11,951 nucleotides of DNA from Acidobacteriota bacterium. GTDB lineage: Bacteria; Acidobacteriota; Terriglobia; UBA7540. Position numbers and translations under genes: made by a program. This document shows, piece after piece, positions 1 through 7,001 of this stretch (position 1 is its first letter; each line of letters begins with the position of its first letter). Location of the stretch: positions 1 through 11,951 of the forward strand of contig QHZK01000149.1 of the NCBI GenBank assembly GCA_003224635.1. The letters are read 5' to 3'. A model generated the notes under the pieces. That model was not told where the DNA came from and ran no database searches. It saw nothing but the letters and a program-made list of their open reading frames with translations.

Positions 1-592
1 CGACCTGGTCGTCCAGGAAGGGGAGTTTATTGCGGTGATGGGCCCGTCCGGCTGCGGCAAATCGACCCTGCTCCACGTCCTGGGCGGACTGACCGGTCCG
101 ACCAGCGGCCACGTGTGCGTGGATGGGAACGATTTCTCCACCATGGGCGACCGAGACCGTACGCGGTTTCGACGCCACAAGATTGGCTTCGTGTTCCAGC
201 GCTTCAACCTGCTGCCGACCTTGACGGGGCGGCAAAACATCACCATCGCCCAGCACATTCAAGGGGATGGCTTCAACCCTCACCGCTTCGAGGCTGTCGT
301 GACCATGCTTAACATCCAGGAGAAGCTGGACCGCAGGCCCTACGCTCTTTCGGGCGGGGAGCAGCAGCGCGTGGCCATCGCTCGCGCGGTGATCTGTGAG
401 CCCAAAATTCTGCTCGCCGATGAACCGACGGGCAATTTGGACACGGAAAATTCGACGACGGTGCTGAATATGCTGCGGGAGCTGAATCGCTCCTTCCGGC
501 AGACTACCCTGATGATCACGCATAATCCCGAAGCGGCAGCAGTGGCCGACCGCGTGCTGCGGATGCGGGACGGGCGCATTATTTACGATTAG
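1..592 (+). CDS. ABC transporter ATP-binding protein, LolD/MacB/FtsE-type (5' end outside window)
   Basis: ATPase subunit of an ABC transporter, expected on the cytoplasmic face driving a membrane permease. The reading frame is open from base 2, so the start lies upstream and 197 residues are visible. In order: Walker A GPSGCGKST (visible residues 14-22), Q-loop in FVFQ (Gln66), signature LSGGEQQRVAIARA (from 116), Walker B ILLADEP (136-142) with catalytic Glu, D-loop NLD, and the H-loop histidine in MITHN (174). The GNLD and ITHN wording and short C terminus without an extra domain are typical of the LolD/MacB/FtsE subgroup, which moves lipoproteins or exports substrates rather than importing nutrients. 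A LolA-like gene lies 670 bases downstream, which fits lipoprotein or envelope traffic, but the permease is not in the window, so the substrate is unknown. All motifs are intact. The family call is firm; LolD versus MacB is not resolved. Confidence 0.93.
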   Translation, partial: DLVVQEGEFIAVMGPSGCGKSTLLHVLGGLTGPTSGHVCVDGNDFSTMGDRDRTRFRRHKIGFVFQRFNLLPTLTGRQNITIAQHIQGDGFNPHRFEAVVTMLNIQEKLDRRPYALSGGEQQRVAIARAVICEPKILLADEPTGNLDTENSTTVLNMLRELNRSFRQTTLMITHNPEAAAVADRVLRMRDGRIIYD

Positions 593-615
593 GCGCTTAG
601 CGCTGCAGGCGCCAT

Positions 616-695
616 GGAGTGCGGGAGCTTGCTCCCGCTTTTCCGCCCTAGCCAGCTCGGGCGGGCGCGAAAGCGGCGGCAAGCCGCCGCACTCC
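616..695. repeat. REP-like composite palindrome
   Basis: This 80-base intergenic element is built of nested inverted repeats. Outer arms GGAGTGC (616-622) and GCACTCC (689-695) enclose two perfect 8-bp stems with 2-base loops: GCGGGAGC/GCTCCCGC (621-628/631-638) and GCGGCGGC/GCCGCCGC (673-680/683-690). CGCCC (644-648) also pairs with GGGCG (659-663), and CCGCTTT (635-641) with AAAGCGG (670-676). The layout matches dispersed REP/BIME-type elements. It has no T-tract typical of an intrinsic terminator, although it may still stabilise or attenuate the upstream transcript. Confidence 0.75.
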
Positions 696-719
696 AAAGC
701 AAAGCCGGGCTTCAGTTCT

Positions 720-1190
720 ATGGCTCAGAGTACTGGAATCCAAAACGGCACGGCTCCGCAAGCGGCAGACCACGTCGGTCGAGTCCGCGCTGGCGGGCTC
801 GAGCGGGCGCGAGCCAAGATCAAGCTCTTCCTCCTGCGCTCGATCTTCTGGTCCTACGAACGCGGAAGCTGGCAGTACGACGTCATTTGCGCGGTTATCC
901 TGGCCTTTATCTTCCTGACGCCGCGTTCCTGGTTCCAGGACCGCCCCACATTGCAATTGACCGACCTGCGGCACGTGCAGGGGATCGTCGAGGTCGGATA
1001 CGCAGGAAACGTCCGGACCTATCAGATCGATGCCCGGCTGGTCGAGTCGCTAGCGCCTGACAAACCGGAGGACGCGATCCGCGAGATCCTGGAACGACGC
1101 CTGAAGAAACCGCCCCCGATCAAGTCCATCGAGCCCATCCGCGACAAGAACAACGTAATCCTCGGTTACACGGTGGTCGTTGCGCCATGA
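720..1190 (+). CDS. Conserved-looking hypothetical protein with one transmembrane segment
   Basis: A 156-aa protein I cannot assign to a named family. The first 28 residues are polar and low in predicted structure. A basic stretch (about 29-48, with RSIFWSYERGSW) leads into one hydrophobic segment (about 53-68, VICAVILAFIFLTP). A soluble domain of about 85 residues follows, rich in beta/alpha-like pattern and charged residues (LTDLRHVQGIVEVGY, then an EILERRLKKPPP region), and ends at VVVAP. The topology suggests a single-pass inner-membrane protein with its C-terminal domain probably in the periplasm, loosely like ExbD-type proteins though without sequence support for that family. It lies between an ABC ATPase and a LolA-like gene, so an envelope role is plausible by context only. 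The ATG at 720 has only weak Shine-Dalgarno support and starts 25 bases after the palindrome cluster. No in-frame ATG or GTG lies between it and the TM segment. Confidence 0.75.
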   Translation: MAQSTGIQNGTAPQAADHVGRVRAGGLERARAKIKLFLLRSIFWSYERGSWQYDVICAVILAFIFLTPRSWFQDRPTLQLTDLRHVQGIVEVGYAGNVRTYQIDARLVESLAPDKPEDAIREILERRLKKPPPIKSIEPIRDKNNVILGYTVVVAP

Positions 1191-1205
1191 GATTGCTTGC
1201 GCAAC

Positions 1206-1311
1206 GGAAGGGCGGGCTTTTATCCTGCCGTAACGCGGAGCAAAAAAGCTAAAATTAGAAATGGTCATTTTGTTTTCTACTCTTCCGGCAGGTTTGAAGA
1301 CCCGGCCTTCC
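1206..1311. repeat. Imperfect inverted repeat spanning the start of the LolA-like gene
   Basis: Left arm 1206-1230 (begins GGAAGGGCGGGC, ends CCTGCCG) is matched by right arm 1286-1311, whose reverse complement begins GGAAGGCCGGG and ends CCTGCCG. The 55-base loop contains an AAATG-GT-CATTT hairpin (1259-1270) that includes the ATG of the downstream gene. The loop is AT-rich against a GC-rich background. This looks like a MITE- or REP-like element that has come to include the start of a gene. Confidence 0.6.
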
Positions 1312-2049
1312 CGCTCGCCTTGGGACTCTTTCGGCAAACTGCCCAAGGCGTTTTGTGTCCCTCTCGCCCTGGCCCTGCTCGCTTCGGCTGCGCCTCGGCG
1401 CTCGACGGAGTCTCGAACCCAGAAACACAAAGCGCCACTGGACCTGGGTGAGGTTCTGGCGCGGATGGACGAAACTTCGAGGCGTTTGCGGACTCTGTCG
1501 GCCGACCTCGAATATACCAAAGTCACCGTGGTGGTGGACGATAGGTCGACGGAACGGGGCCAGATCTTCTACCTGAAGGGGAAACTTCCGGAGGTGCTGA
1601 TCGACTTCAAGACCCCGGACCCGAAGACGATCCTGATCAAGAAGAACAAGGCGGAGATCTATTTGCCAAAGATCAATCAGATCCAGGAATACAACCTCGA
1701 AAAGCACAGCGAGCTCGTGCAGCAGTTCCTGCTGCTGGGCTTCGGCACGGAGACTTCCGAGCTCGAAAAATCCTACGTCCTGAAATTGGTGGGCGAGGAG
1801 GACATCAATGGGGATACAACCGCAGTCCTGGAGCTGATTCCCCGAAACCAAACCGTCGGCGCACAGCTCGCCAAGGTCCAACTCTGGATCAACGAAGAAT
1901 CGGGGCTCCCCGTCCAGCAGAAGTTTTTCGAGGCGGGCGGCGACTACCTCGTCACTCGCTACACCTCGGTTAAAATCAATAGCAGGCTTCCTCTTTCCAC
2001 CTTTGAGATCCACGCCGCGAAGGGAGCAAAACGGGCGAAGCTACAGTGA
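1261..2049 (+). CDS. LolA-like outer-membrane lipoprotein carrier / lipoprotein-sorting family protein
   Basis: A 262-aa exported protein related to the LolA / COG2834 outer-membrane lipoprotein-sorting family, which carry lipoproteins across the periplasm on a concave beta-sheet. A hydrophobic stretch (about 31-44, FCVPLALALLASAA) looks like a signal-peptide core with probable cleavage near ASAAP. The mature part has the family pattern: an N-terminal helix (LDLGEVLARMDETSRRLRTLSADLEY), then repeated strands (GQIFYLKGKLPEVLIDF; KTILIKKNKAEIYLP; TTAVLELIPR; KVQLWINEESGLPVQQKFFE), ending in TSVKINSRLPLSTFEI. An in-frame stop at 1231 and the lack of a later ATG or GTG before the signal core make ATG 1261 the only normal start. 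The first 17 codons therefore come from an inverted repeat, and no clear Shine-Dalgarno is visible. The LolD-like gene upstream supports a lipoprotein or envelope role. It is probably not a strict LolA orthologue, because the N-terminal extension is long. Confidence 0.8.
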   Translation: MVILFSTLPAGLKTRPSRSPWDSFGKLPKAFCVPLALALLASAAPRRSTESRTQKHKAPLDLGEVLARMDETSRRLRTLSADLEYTKVTVVVDDRSTERGQIFYLKGKLPEVLIDFKTPDPKTILIKKNKAEIYLPKINQIQEYNLEKHSELVQQFLLLGFGTETSELEKSYVLKLVGEEDINGDTTAVLELIPRNQTVGAQLAKVQLWINEESGLPVQQKFFEAGGDYLVTRYTSVKINSRLPLSTFEIHAAKGAKRAKLQ

Positions 2050-2208
2050 GGAGCCTCGACGCGCGAGGCCTCCGATTTCCGAGCGCGCAACATACAAATC
2101 TGCCTTTGTTTCTACGACTTGGCCGCAAAATAAGCACTTCAAGCCCGTTTTTTCGCCATTCAGCCCTTTCCCGTTGCTGCCGTTTGACCGGGTGTCTTAG
2201 CGTGGAAG

Positions 2209-3294
2209 ATGTGGATTAATGTCGCAGGTGCGGGCGCGCTCGGTCATCTTCCCATGAACGGTCCAATAAGCCTTGTCGTCCTCAGGCGCGCGACTCGCGC
2301 CGCCAGCCGTGGCGTCCGCGAGTGGCGGATGATCGCCAAGGGACTGCTCTCCACCCGCCATCCCATCGACGCTCACATTATCCCCATCCGGCGCTGTAAC
2401 CTGTCGTGCGCTTACTGCAACGAGTTTGACAGCTTCTCCAAGCCGGTCCCCACGGCGGAGATGCTTCGCCGCATCGACCGGCTTGCTGCGCTCGGCACCA
2501 CGATCATCACCATCAGCGGCGGCGAGCCCCTGCTCCATTCCGAGCTTGATGAAATCATCCGGCGGATTCGCCGGCGAGGCATCATCGCCGGCCTGATCAC
2601 CAACGGTTACCTGCTGACGCCGGAGCGCATCGCGCGGCTCAACCGCGCCGGCCTGGACCACCTGCAGATCTCGATTGACAACGTCATGCCGGATGAAGTC
2701 TCGAAGAAAAGTCTCAAGGTCCTGGACAAGAAGCTCGAAATGTTGGCCCAGTACGCCGAGTTTCACGTCAACATCAACTCGGTGCTGGGCAGTCCGGTGC
2801 GCAACCCGGAAGACGCGCTGGCGGTCGCGCGCCGGGCCCTGTCGCTGGGCCTGACGAGCACGGTCGGAATCCTGCACGACGGTTCGGGGCAGCTCCAGGC
2901 GCTGAGCCAGCGCCAGCAGCAGATCTTTCTCGAGATCATGAGAATGGGCAAGGCCTCCTACGCGCGGCTCAACGATTTCCAGAGGAAGATAGCGCTCGGC
3001 AAACCCAACAACTGGCGCTGCCGCGCCGGCAGCCGCTACCTCTACATCTGCGAAGACGGGCTGGTCCACTACTGTTCGCAACAAAGGGGCTACCCCGCCA
3101 TCCCGCTCGACGAGTACACACCAGCCCACCTCGAGCACGAGTTCTTTACCAACAAGACCTGCGCCCCGCGCTGCACGGTCTCCTGCGTGCAGCAGGTCGC
3201 CATGATCGACTTCTGGCGCGGGCCCCAGACCCGCGCGGCATTCAAGCCTGCGGAACCCCTCGTCCAATTGCAGTCGCGCGCTGCGGAACGGTAG
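2209..3294 (+). CDS. Radical SAM protein with SPASM-like C-terminal cysteines
   Basis: A 361-aa radical SAM enzyme: S-adenosylmethionine and a [4Fe-4S] cluster generate a 5'-deoxyadenosyl radical. The cluster motif CNLSCAYC is at Cys63, Cys67 and Cys70 (CxxxCxxC), the SAM-binding GGEP at 104-107, and strands such as GLITNGYLL and LQISID follow the TIM-barrel pattern. The C terminus holds six more cysteines (271, 281, 289, 318, 322, 326), with spacing resembling a SPASM or twitch auxiliary cluster domain found in peptide- and protein-modifying or dehydrogenase enzymes. The substrate cannot be read from the sequence, and no precursor peptide gene or partner lies next to it. The start is uncertain. 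ATG 2209 is the longest option, with GGAAG too close for a normal ribosome site. ATG 2254 and ATG 2329 (Met41, just before the conserved core) are alternatives, and Met41 fits homologue-like starts best. Confidence 0.92.
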   Translation: MWINVAGAGALGHLPMNGPISLVVLRRATRAASRGVREWRMIAKGLLSTRHPIDAHIIPIRRCNLSCAYCNEFDSFSKPVPTAEMLRRIDRLAALGTTIITISGGEPLLHSELDEIIRRIRRRGIIAGLITNGYLLTPERIARLNRAGLDHLQISIDNVMPDEVSKKSLKVLDKKLEMLAQYAEFHVNINSVLGSPVRNPEDALAVARRALSLGLTSTVGILHDGSGQLQALSQRQQQIFLEIMRMGKASYARLNDFQRKIALGKPNNWRCRAGSRYLYICEDGLVHYCSQQRGYPAIPLDEYTPAHLEHEFFTNKTCAPRCTVSCVQQVAMIDFWRGPQTRAAFKPAEPLVQLQSRAAER

Positions 3295-3426
3295 CCCCCA
3301 GTGGAAGTCGAGCGACCCGGAGCCGGCGCGAGCCGAGCGGCCTGAGGCCCCTCGCGGCTAGTCGCCGGGACGGGACGCCTCCGCTTGACTCTCTAAATCT
3401 CGGTAATGAAAGTAAAGTGGCTTTTC

Positions 3427-3456
3427 TTGACACTTCGGAAAGGGCCGTGCTAGATT
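3427..3456 (+). promoter_or_regulatory. Sigma-70-type promoter of the atp operon
   Basis: A perfect -35 box TTGACA (3427-3432) is followed after 18 bases by TAGATT (3451-3456), which matches TATAAT at four of six positions. The upstream stretch 3400-3426 is locally A/T-rich, like an UP element. The site is 53 bases before the first atp gene, and no other such promoter is obvious in the 214-base gap after the radical SAM gene. The rest of that gap (3295-3426) shows GC-rich sequence with no gene and no clear terminator. Confidence 0.65.
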
Positions 3457-3508
3457 GCTCGTTTTAGAGACCTAGCCGGCTTCTCTCTTGTAAGGCTGAC
3501 CGCTCAAA

Positions 3509-3979
3509 ATGGGTGACATCCTAAGCCAGCTTTCGCACCTTCTTGTCCAAAGCCTCCCCACGGTCGTCTTTGTCTTTCTCCTCACGGTGGTCTTGGACTG
3601 GCTGTTTTTCAAGCCACTGACCGGGGTTCTGAAGCAGCGCGAGGAAGCGACGGTCGGGGCTCTGGCCCGGGCCCGCGAGCAGGCAGCGGCGGCGGAGGCC
3701 AAAGCGCGGGAATACGAGGCGGCGCTCCAGGCTGCGCGTCAGGAAGTATACCGCCTCCAGGAGGCGGACCGGCGGGCGGCGCTGAGCGACCGAGAGGAGC
3801 GCCTGCAAAGGGTCCGTCGGGAGTCTGAAACCCTCTTGAAGAGCGCCCTCGCCGACCTCGCCGCCCAGGCGCAAGCGGCCCAGCAGGAGCTCGCGAGGTC
3901 GGCCCAGTTGCTCGCCGAGGACATCACCCAATCGATCCTGAGCGACGGGGTCCCGCCGGCTCGGGAAGGGCATACGTAG
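3509..3979 (+). CDS. atpF': F-type ATP synthase subunit b' (F0 peripheral stalk)
   Basis: A 156-aa stalk protein of the F0 sector. An N-terminal membrane helix (about 14-35, QSLPTVVFVFLLTVVLDWLFF) is followed by the family hinge KPLTGVLKQRE and a long uninterrupted, Ala/Glu/Arg-rich coiled coil (about 40-145) that should pair with the second b-type subunit and reach up to delta. Its first-in-operon position, short length and lack of a signal peptide fit b' in operons that carry both b' and b. The stop is separated from the next start by only 2 bases, so translation is probably coupled. ATG 3509 places the TM helix at the usual distance from the N terminus; a weak AAGG lies at 3492-3495. Which of the two b-type genes is called b or b' is a convention here. 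The family assignment itself is secure from topology plus operon context. Confidence 0.93.
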   Translation: MGDILSQLSHLLVQSLPTVVFVFLLTVVLDWLFFKPLTGVLKQREEATVGALARAREQAAAAEAKAREYEAALQAARQEVYRLQEADRRAALSDREERLQRVRRESETLLKSALADLAAQAQAAQQELARSAQLLAEDITQSILSDGVPPAREGHT

Positions 3980-3981
3980 CA

Positions 3982-4713
3982 TTGAGAGTGAAATGTCACA
4001 GGACCGCTGGACGCCTGGTCATGCCGGCTTTTCTCGTCGCCTGCCTGACGGGGGCTGTCGTGGCTTGGGGCGCAAATGAAGCCCCGCGCTCCGTCGCGGC
4101 CCTGGTGGACTCGGGTCAATGGGGGTTATCGTCCAACGATCCTGCTGTTGGCGCTCGAAAGGCGAGCCTTGGGAACACTGTCAAACTGGCCACGGCTTCG
4201 GTCGCACCGGAAAACGCGGAGGGCGAGGAAGGAGCCAAGCACGAGCTCCTGTACAAGGTGATCAACTTCGTCATCCTGGTTGGCGCTCTGGCGTATCTCT
4301 TGCGCAAGCCGCTGGCGGGGTTTTTCGTCCAGCGATCGGAATCGATCCGAAAGAGTCTGGAGGAGGGCCGCAAAGCGCTTGAGAGCTCGCAGGCGCAGCT
4401 TCGCAACATCGAGGAGAAGCTTCGAGGTCTCGAAGAGGAGATTTCGCGCTTTAAGGCTGCGGCCGCCCGGGAGATGGAAGCTGAAAGGGAGCGCCTGCGG
4501 CAGGCCGCGGCGGCGGAGGCGGAAAGGATCCTCCAGTTCGCTCGGGCCGAGATCGATAACGCGACACGAGCGGCAAAGCTCGAGCTGAAGGTCTACGCCG
4601 CCGGCCAGGCCGTGGAACTGGCAGAGGCGATGATCCGGCAGCGGCTCGACGAAGCCGGCCAGCGCCGGTTGGTCGGCCGCTTTGTCGGCGAACTGACTCG
4701 AAAGTCGAGCTAG
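3982..4713 (+). CDS. atpF: F-type ATP synthase subunit b with signal-peptide-like N-terminal extension
   Basis: Peripheral-stalk subunit b. The conserved part starts near residue 86: KHELLYKVINFVILVGALAYLL (TM about 92-108), then RKPLAGFFVQRSESIRKSLEEG and a coiled coil to the end, closing with the helix that contacts delta (AVELAEAMIRQRLDEAGQRRLVGRFVGEL). Ahead of this lies an extension of about 85 residues with a hydrophobic core (about 15-30, PAFLVACLTGAVVAWG) resembling a signal peptide, then a polar linker. Normal b subunits are about 155-175 aa, against 243 here. The long frame begins at TTG 3982, with GGAAGG 12 bases upstream. GTG 3988 or ATG 4021 (Met14, just before the hydrophobic core) are reasonable alternatives, and Met14 gives the cleanest signal peptide. 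If it is cleaved, the linker would be periplasmic and the mature b would have the normal one-TM topology. Confidence 0.92.
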   Translation: MRVKCHRTAGRLVMPAFLVACLTGAVVAWGANEAPRSVAALVDSGQWGLSSNDPAVGARKASLGNTVKLATASVAPENAEGEEGAKHELLYKVINFVILVGALAYLLRKPLAGFFVQRSESIRKSLEEGRKALESSQAQLRNIEEKLRGLEEEISRFKAAAAREMEAERERLRQAAAAEAERILQFARAEIDNATRAAKLELKVYAAGQAVELAEAMIRQRLDEAGQRRLVGRFVGELTRKSS

Positions 4714-4720
4714 CCGGTCT

Positions 4721-5260
4721 ATGCCGATCGCCATTGCCAATCGATACGCTCGCGCGCTCGTCGACGTGGTGAGCCAGAAGGGGGATTACCGGCAGGTCCG
4801 TCAGGAACTGGAGAGCTTTGCCGCCGTCTACAGCGAGAGCGCCGAGCTGCGCGAGGTCTTCGATACGCCAGCCCTCCCTCTTACGGAAAAATTAAAAGTC
4901 CTCGCAGCGATCACGGGGAAAATGGGCACAACCTCGATCACCACGAATTTTCTGAGCGTGCTGGGCCAGAACTACCGCATGAATTTGCTGGAAGAGATCT
5001 GCCGCGCCTTCCACAAGCTGGCTAACGACCGCTTGGGTGTGGTCGAGGTGAAAGTCGTTTCCGCCGCAGGTCTGTCCGAGACTGAGCGGCAGGCTTTGCG
5101 AGCTAGATTCATCGATCTCACGGGCAAGGAGGTGGAATTCGATTTCCGTCTCGACCGCGAGTTATTGGGTGGGGTCCTGGCCCAGATCGGAAGCACAGTG
5201 TACGATGGAAGCGTGCGCGGCCAGCTCGACCGCATCCGCGAGCGGCTGACCGGGCAGTAA
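4721..5260 (+). CDS. atpH: F-type ATP synthase subunit delta (OSCP)
   Basis: A 179-aa delta subunit, normal for the family. It joins the top of the F1 alpha/beta hexamer to the b/b' stalk. The N-terminal helical domain opens with the characteristic IANRYARALVDVV (about 4-16) and continues through FDTPALPLTEKLKVL. The middle has FLSVLGQNYRMNLLEEICRAF. The C-terminal domain shows the family pattern VVEVKVVSAAGLSETERQALRARF and then a gly-rich strand ELLGGVLAQIGSTVYDGSVRGQLDRIRERL. It starts 7 bases after atpF without a strong ribosome site, so translational coupling is likely. After its stop the compact part of the operon ends, and 195 non-coding bases rich in inverted repeats precede atpA. Confidence 0.97.
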   Translation: MPIAIANRYARALVDVVSQKGDYRQVRQELESFAAVYSESAELREVFDTPALPLTEKLKVLAAITGKMGTTSITTNFLSVLGQNYRMNLLEEICRAFHKLANDRLGVVEVKVVSAAGLSETERQALRARFIDLTGKEVEFDFRLDRELLGGVLAQIGSTVYDGSVRGQLDRIRERLTGQ

Positions 5261-5275
5261 TTGAACGCAGTCGAA

Positions 5276-5429
5276 AGTCGAGAAGTTGAAAAGTCGAAAG
5301 TTAGAAGCGGCTGGCTGCTTGATGATGACTCGACTCTACAACGGCGGCGTCGGCGCCGAAGGCAGCGCCGCTACAGCGAGCGACACCGTCTTGTTTTGAC
5401 TTTGGACTTTCGACTGTCAACTATCGACT
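5276..5429. repeat. Long-range dyad of TCGAAAGT-type repeats between atpH and atpA
   Basis: Left arm 5276-5302 (AGTCGAGAAGTTGAAAAGTC, then GAAAGTT) is nearly the reverse complement of right arm 5405-5429 (GACTTTCGACTGTCAACTAT, then CGACT). About 100 bases lie between the arms, containing a REP-like palindrome. Each arm is itself made of short repeats around AGTCGAAAGT. The 20 bases at 5396-5415 recur with 18 identities at 7604-7623, just upstream of atpG. The transcript could fold into a long hairpin. Confidence 0.65.
5336..5375 (-). repeat. REP-like palindrome with TGTAGCGGCG signature
   Basis: Inner stem CGGCG/CGCCG (5345-5349/5366-5370) encloses a perfect 10-bp palindrome TCGGCGCCGA (5350-5359), flanked by CTACA on the left and its near-direct counterpart on the right. 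Read on the minus strand, the element begins TGTAGCGGCG (5366-5375). The same ten bases open the element before atpC at 10056, so the two are probably one dispersed family. Confidence 0.6.
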
Positions 5430-5455
5430 CTTTTGCTTCGACCGGAGCCAAGACA

Positions 5456-7000
5456 ATGCCACAAATCAAGGCCGACGAAATCAGCCAGATCATTCGGGAG
5501 CAGATCGAGAGCTTCGACCGCAGCGTGACCGTGAGCGAGGTGGGGACGGTCGTCTCCGTGGGCGACGGCGTGGCGCGCATCCACGGCCTCGACAAAGTGA
5601 TGGCGGGCGAGTTGCTCGATCTCCCGCACGAGGTGGCGGGGTTGGCGCTGAATCTGGAGGAAGACCAGGTAAGCGCCGTGCTGCTCGGCGATTACACCCA
5701 AATCAAAGAAGGCGACATCGTCAAACGCACGCGCCGCATCATGTCGGTGCCGGTGGGCGAGGCGCTGATCGGGCGGGTGGTGGACTCGCTCGGCAAGCCG
5801 CTTGACGAGAAGGGACCGATCCTGACCACGGAGTTCAACGCGGTCGAGCGGCTCGCTCCGGGCGTCGTGGACCGCCTGCCGGTCCGCGAGCCGCTGCAGA
5901 CGGGCCTCAAGGCCATCGACGCCATGATCCCCATCGGGCGCGGGCAGCGGGAGCTGATCATCGGCGATCGCCAGACCGGGAAAACGGCCATCGCCATTGA
6001 TACGATCTTGAACCAGCGCGGCGGCGACGTGATCTGTATTTACGTGGCCATCGGCCAGAAGCGATCCACCATCGCCCAAGTGGTGAAGACGCTCGAAGAA
6101 TACGACGCCATGAAGTACAGCATCGTGGTCGGGGCGAGCTCGTCTTACCCGGCGCCCATGCAGTATCTGGCCCCCTACGCGGGCTGCGCGATGGGCGAAT
6201 ACTTCCGCGACCGCGGCCGGCACGTGTTGTGCATCTACGATGACCTCTCGAAGCACGCCGTGGCTTACCGGGAGATTTCCCTGCTCTTGCGGCGGCCCCC
6301 GGGGCGCGAGGCGTATCCCGGAGACGTTTTCTATCTTCACTCGAGGCTCCTTGAGCGCGCGGCAAAACTGAACAACGAATCGGGCGGCGGGTCGCTCACG
6401 GCGCTCCCTATCATCGAAACTCAGGCCGGGGACGTTTCGGCCTACATTCCTACCAACGTCATTTCGATCACTGACGGCCAGATTTACCTCGAGACGGACC
6501 TCTTCCACTCCGGCATTCGTCCCGCCGTCAACGTGGGGCTCTCGGTCTCGCGCGTGGGAGGCAACGCCCAGATCAAAGCGATGAAGCAGGTGGCGGGCAC
6601 GCTGCGGCTGGACTTGGCGCAGTATCGCGAGCTCGCGGCCTTTGCGCAGTTTGGCAGCGAGGACCTGGACAAGACCACGCAGGCGCAGCTCAGCCGCGGG
6701 CGCCGCCTGACCGAGATCCTGAAGCAGGACCAGTACCAGCCTCGCCCGGTGGAGAAACAGGTGATTATTATTTTCGCCGGAACGAACGGTCATCTGGACG
6801 ACCTCGCCGTCGAAGACTGCGGGCCTTTCGAGCAGCGGCTTTACGACTTCCTGGACGCCTCCTATCCGGCTCTGGGGAAGAAGATTGCTGAGAAAAAGCA
6901 ACTCGACGACGCTCTGCGCGCCGAGATTCGCAAGGTGCTGGACGAATTCAAGGCTAAGTTCCTGGCGGAGCGCAAGACAGCAACGGTTAAGGTTTCCTGA
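5456..7000 (+). CDS. atpA: F-type ATP synthase subunit alpha
   Basis: A 514-aa non-catalytic nucleotide-binding subunit of F1. It begins MPQIKADEISQIIREQI, the N-terminal helix that contacts delta, then the beta-barrel (TVVSVGDGVARIHGLDKVMAGELL). P-loop GDRQTGKT is at 170-177, GASSSYPAPMQYLAPYAG around 226-243, the YDDLSKHAVAYR segment at 261-272, and the arginine finger in SVSRVGGNAQIKAMK at Arg366, which completes the neighbouring beta catalytic site. The C-terminal helical domain is complete. GGAG (5444-5447) sits 8 bases before ATG 5456, which decides this start. The frame stays open back to 5261 at the atpH stop, but that stretch is repeat-derived and low complexity and does not resemble an alpha N terminus. 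All key residues are intact. Confidence 0.98.
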   Translation: MPQIKADEISQIIREQIESFDRSVTVSEVGTVVSVGDGVARIHGLDKVMAGELLDLPHEVAGLALNLEEDQVSAVLLGDYTQIKEGDIVKRTRRIMSVPVGEALIGRVVDSLGKPLDEKGPILTTEFNAVERLAPGVVDRLPVREPLQTGLKAIDAMIPIGRGQRELIIGDRQTGKTAIAIDTILNQRGGDVICIYVAIGQKRSTIAQVVKTLEEYDAMKYSIVVGASSSYPAPMQYLAPYAGCAMGEYFRDRGRHVLCIYDDLSKHAVAYREISLLLRRPPGREAYPGDVFYLHSRLLERAAKLNNESGGGSLTALPIIETQAGDVSAYIPTNVISITDGQIYLETDLFHSGIRPAVNVGLSVSRVGGNAQIKAMKQVAGTLRLDLAQYRELAAFAQFGSEDLDKTTQAQLSRGRRLTEILKQDQYQPRPVEKQVIIIFAGTNGHLDDLAVEDCGPFEQRLYDFLDASYPALGKKIAEKKQLDDALRAEIRKVLDEFKAKFLAERKTATVKVS

Positions 7001-7001
7001 C

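Noticed and set aside
614..1060. 148-codon frame overlapping the TM hypothetical gene
   Set aside because: It begins inside the palindrome cluster and translates to Arg/Pro/Ala-rich sequence; the 720-1190 frame has a clear TM segment and better codon pattern.
2197..3267. 356-codon open frame antisense to the radical SAM gene
   Set aside because: The sense strand carries all radical SAM motifs; the antisense product is low-complexity Arg/Ala/Asp sequence.
3330..3365. Possible intrinsic terminator after the radical SAM gene (GGCC-TGA-GGCC hairpin)
   Set aside because: The stem is short with a mismatch and there is no T-tract after it.
5261..5455. 65-codon in-frame extension of atpA starting at TTG 5261
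   Set aside because: It encodes repeat-derived low-complexity sequence (a run of Arg), while ATG 5456 has GGAG at good spacing and gives the standard alpha N terminus.
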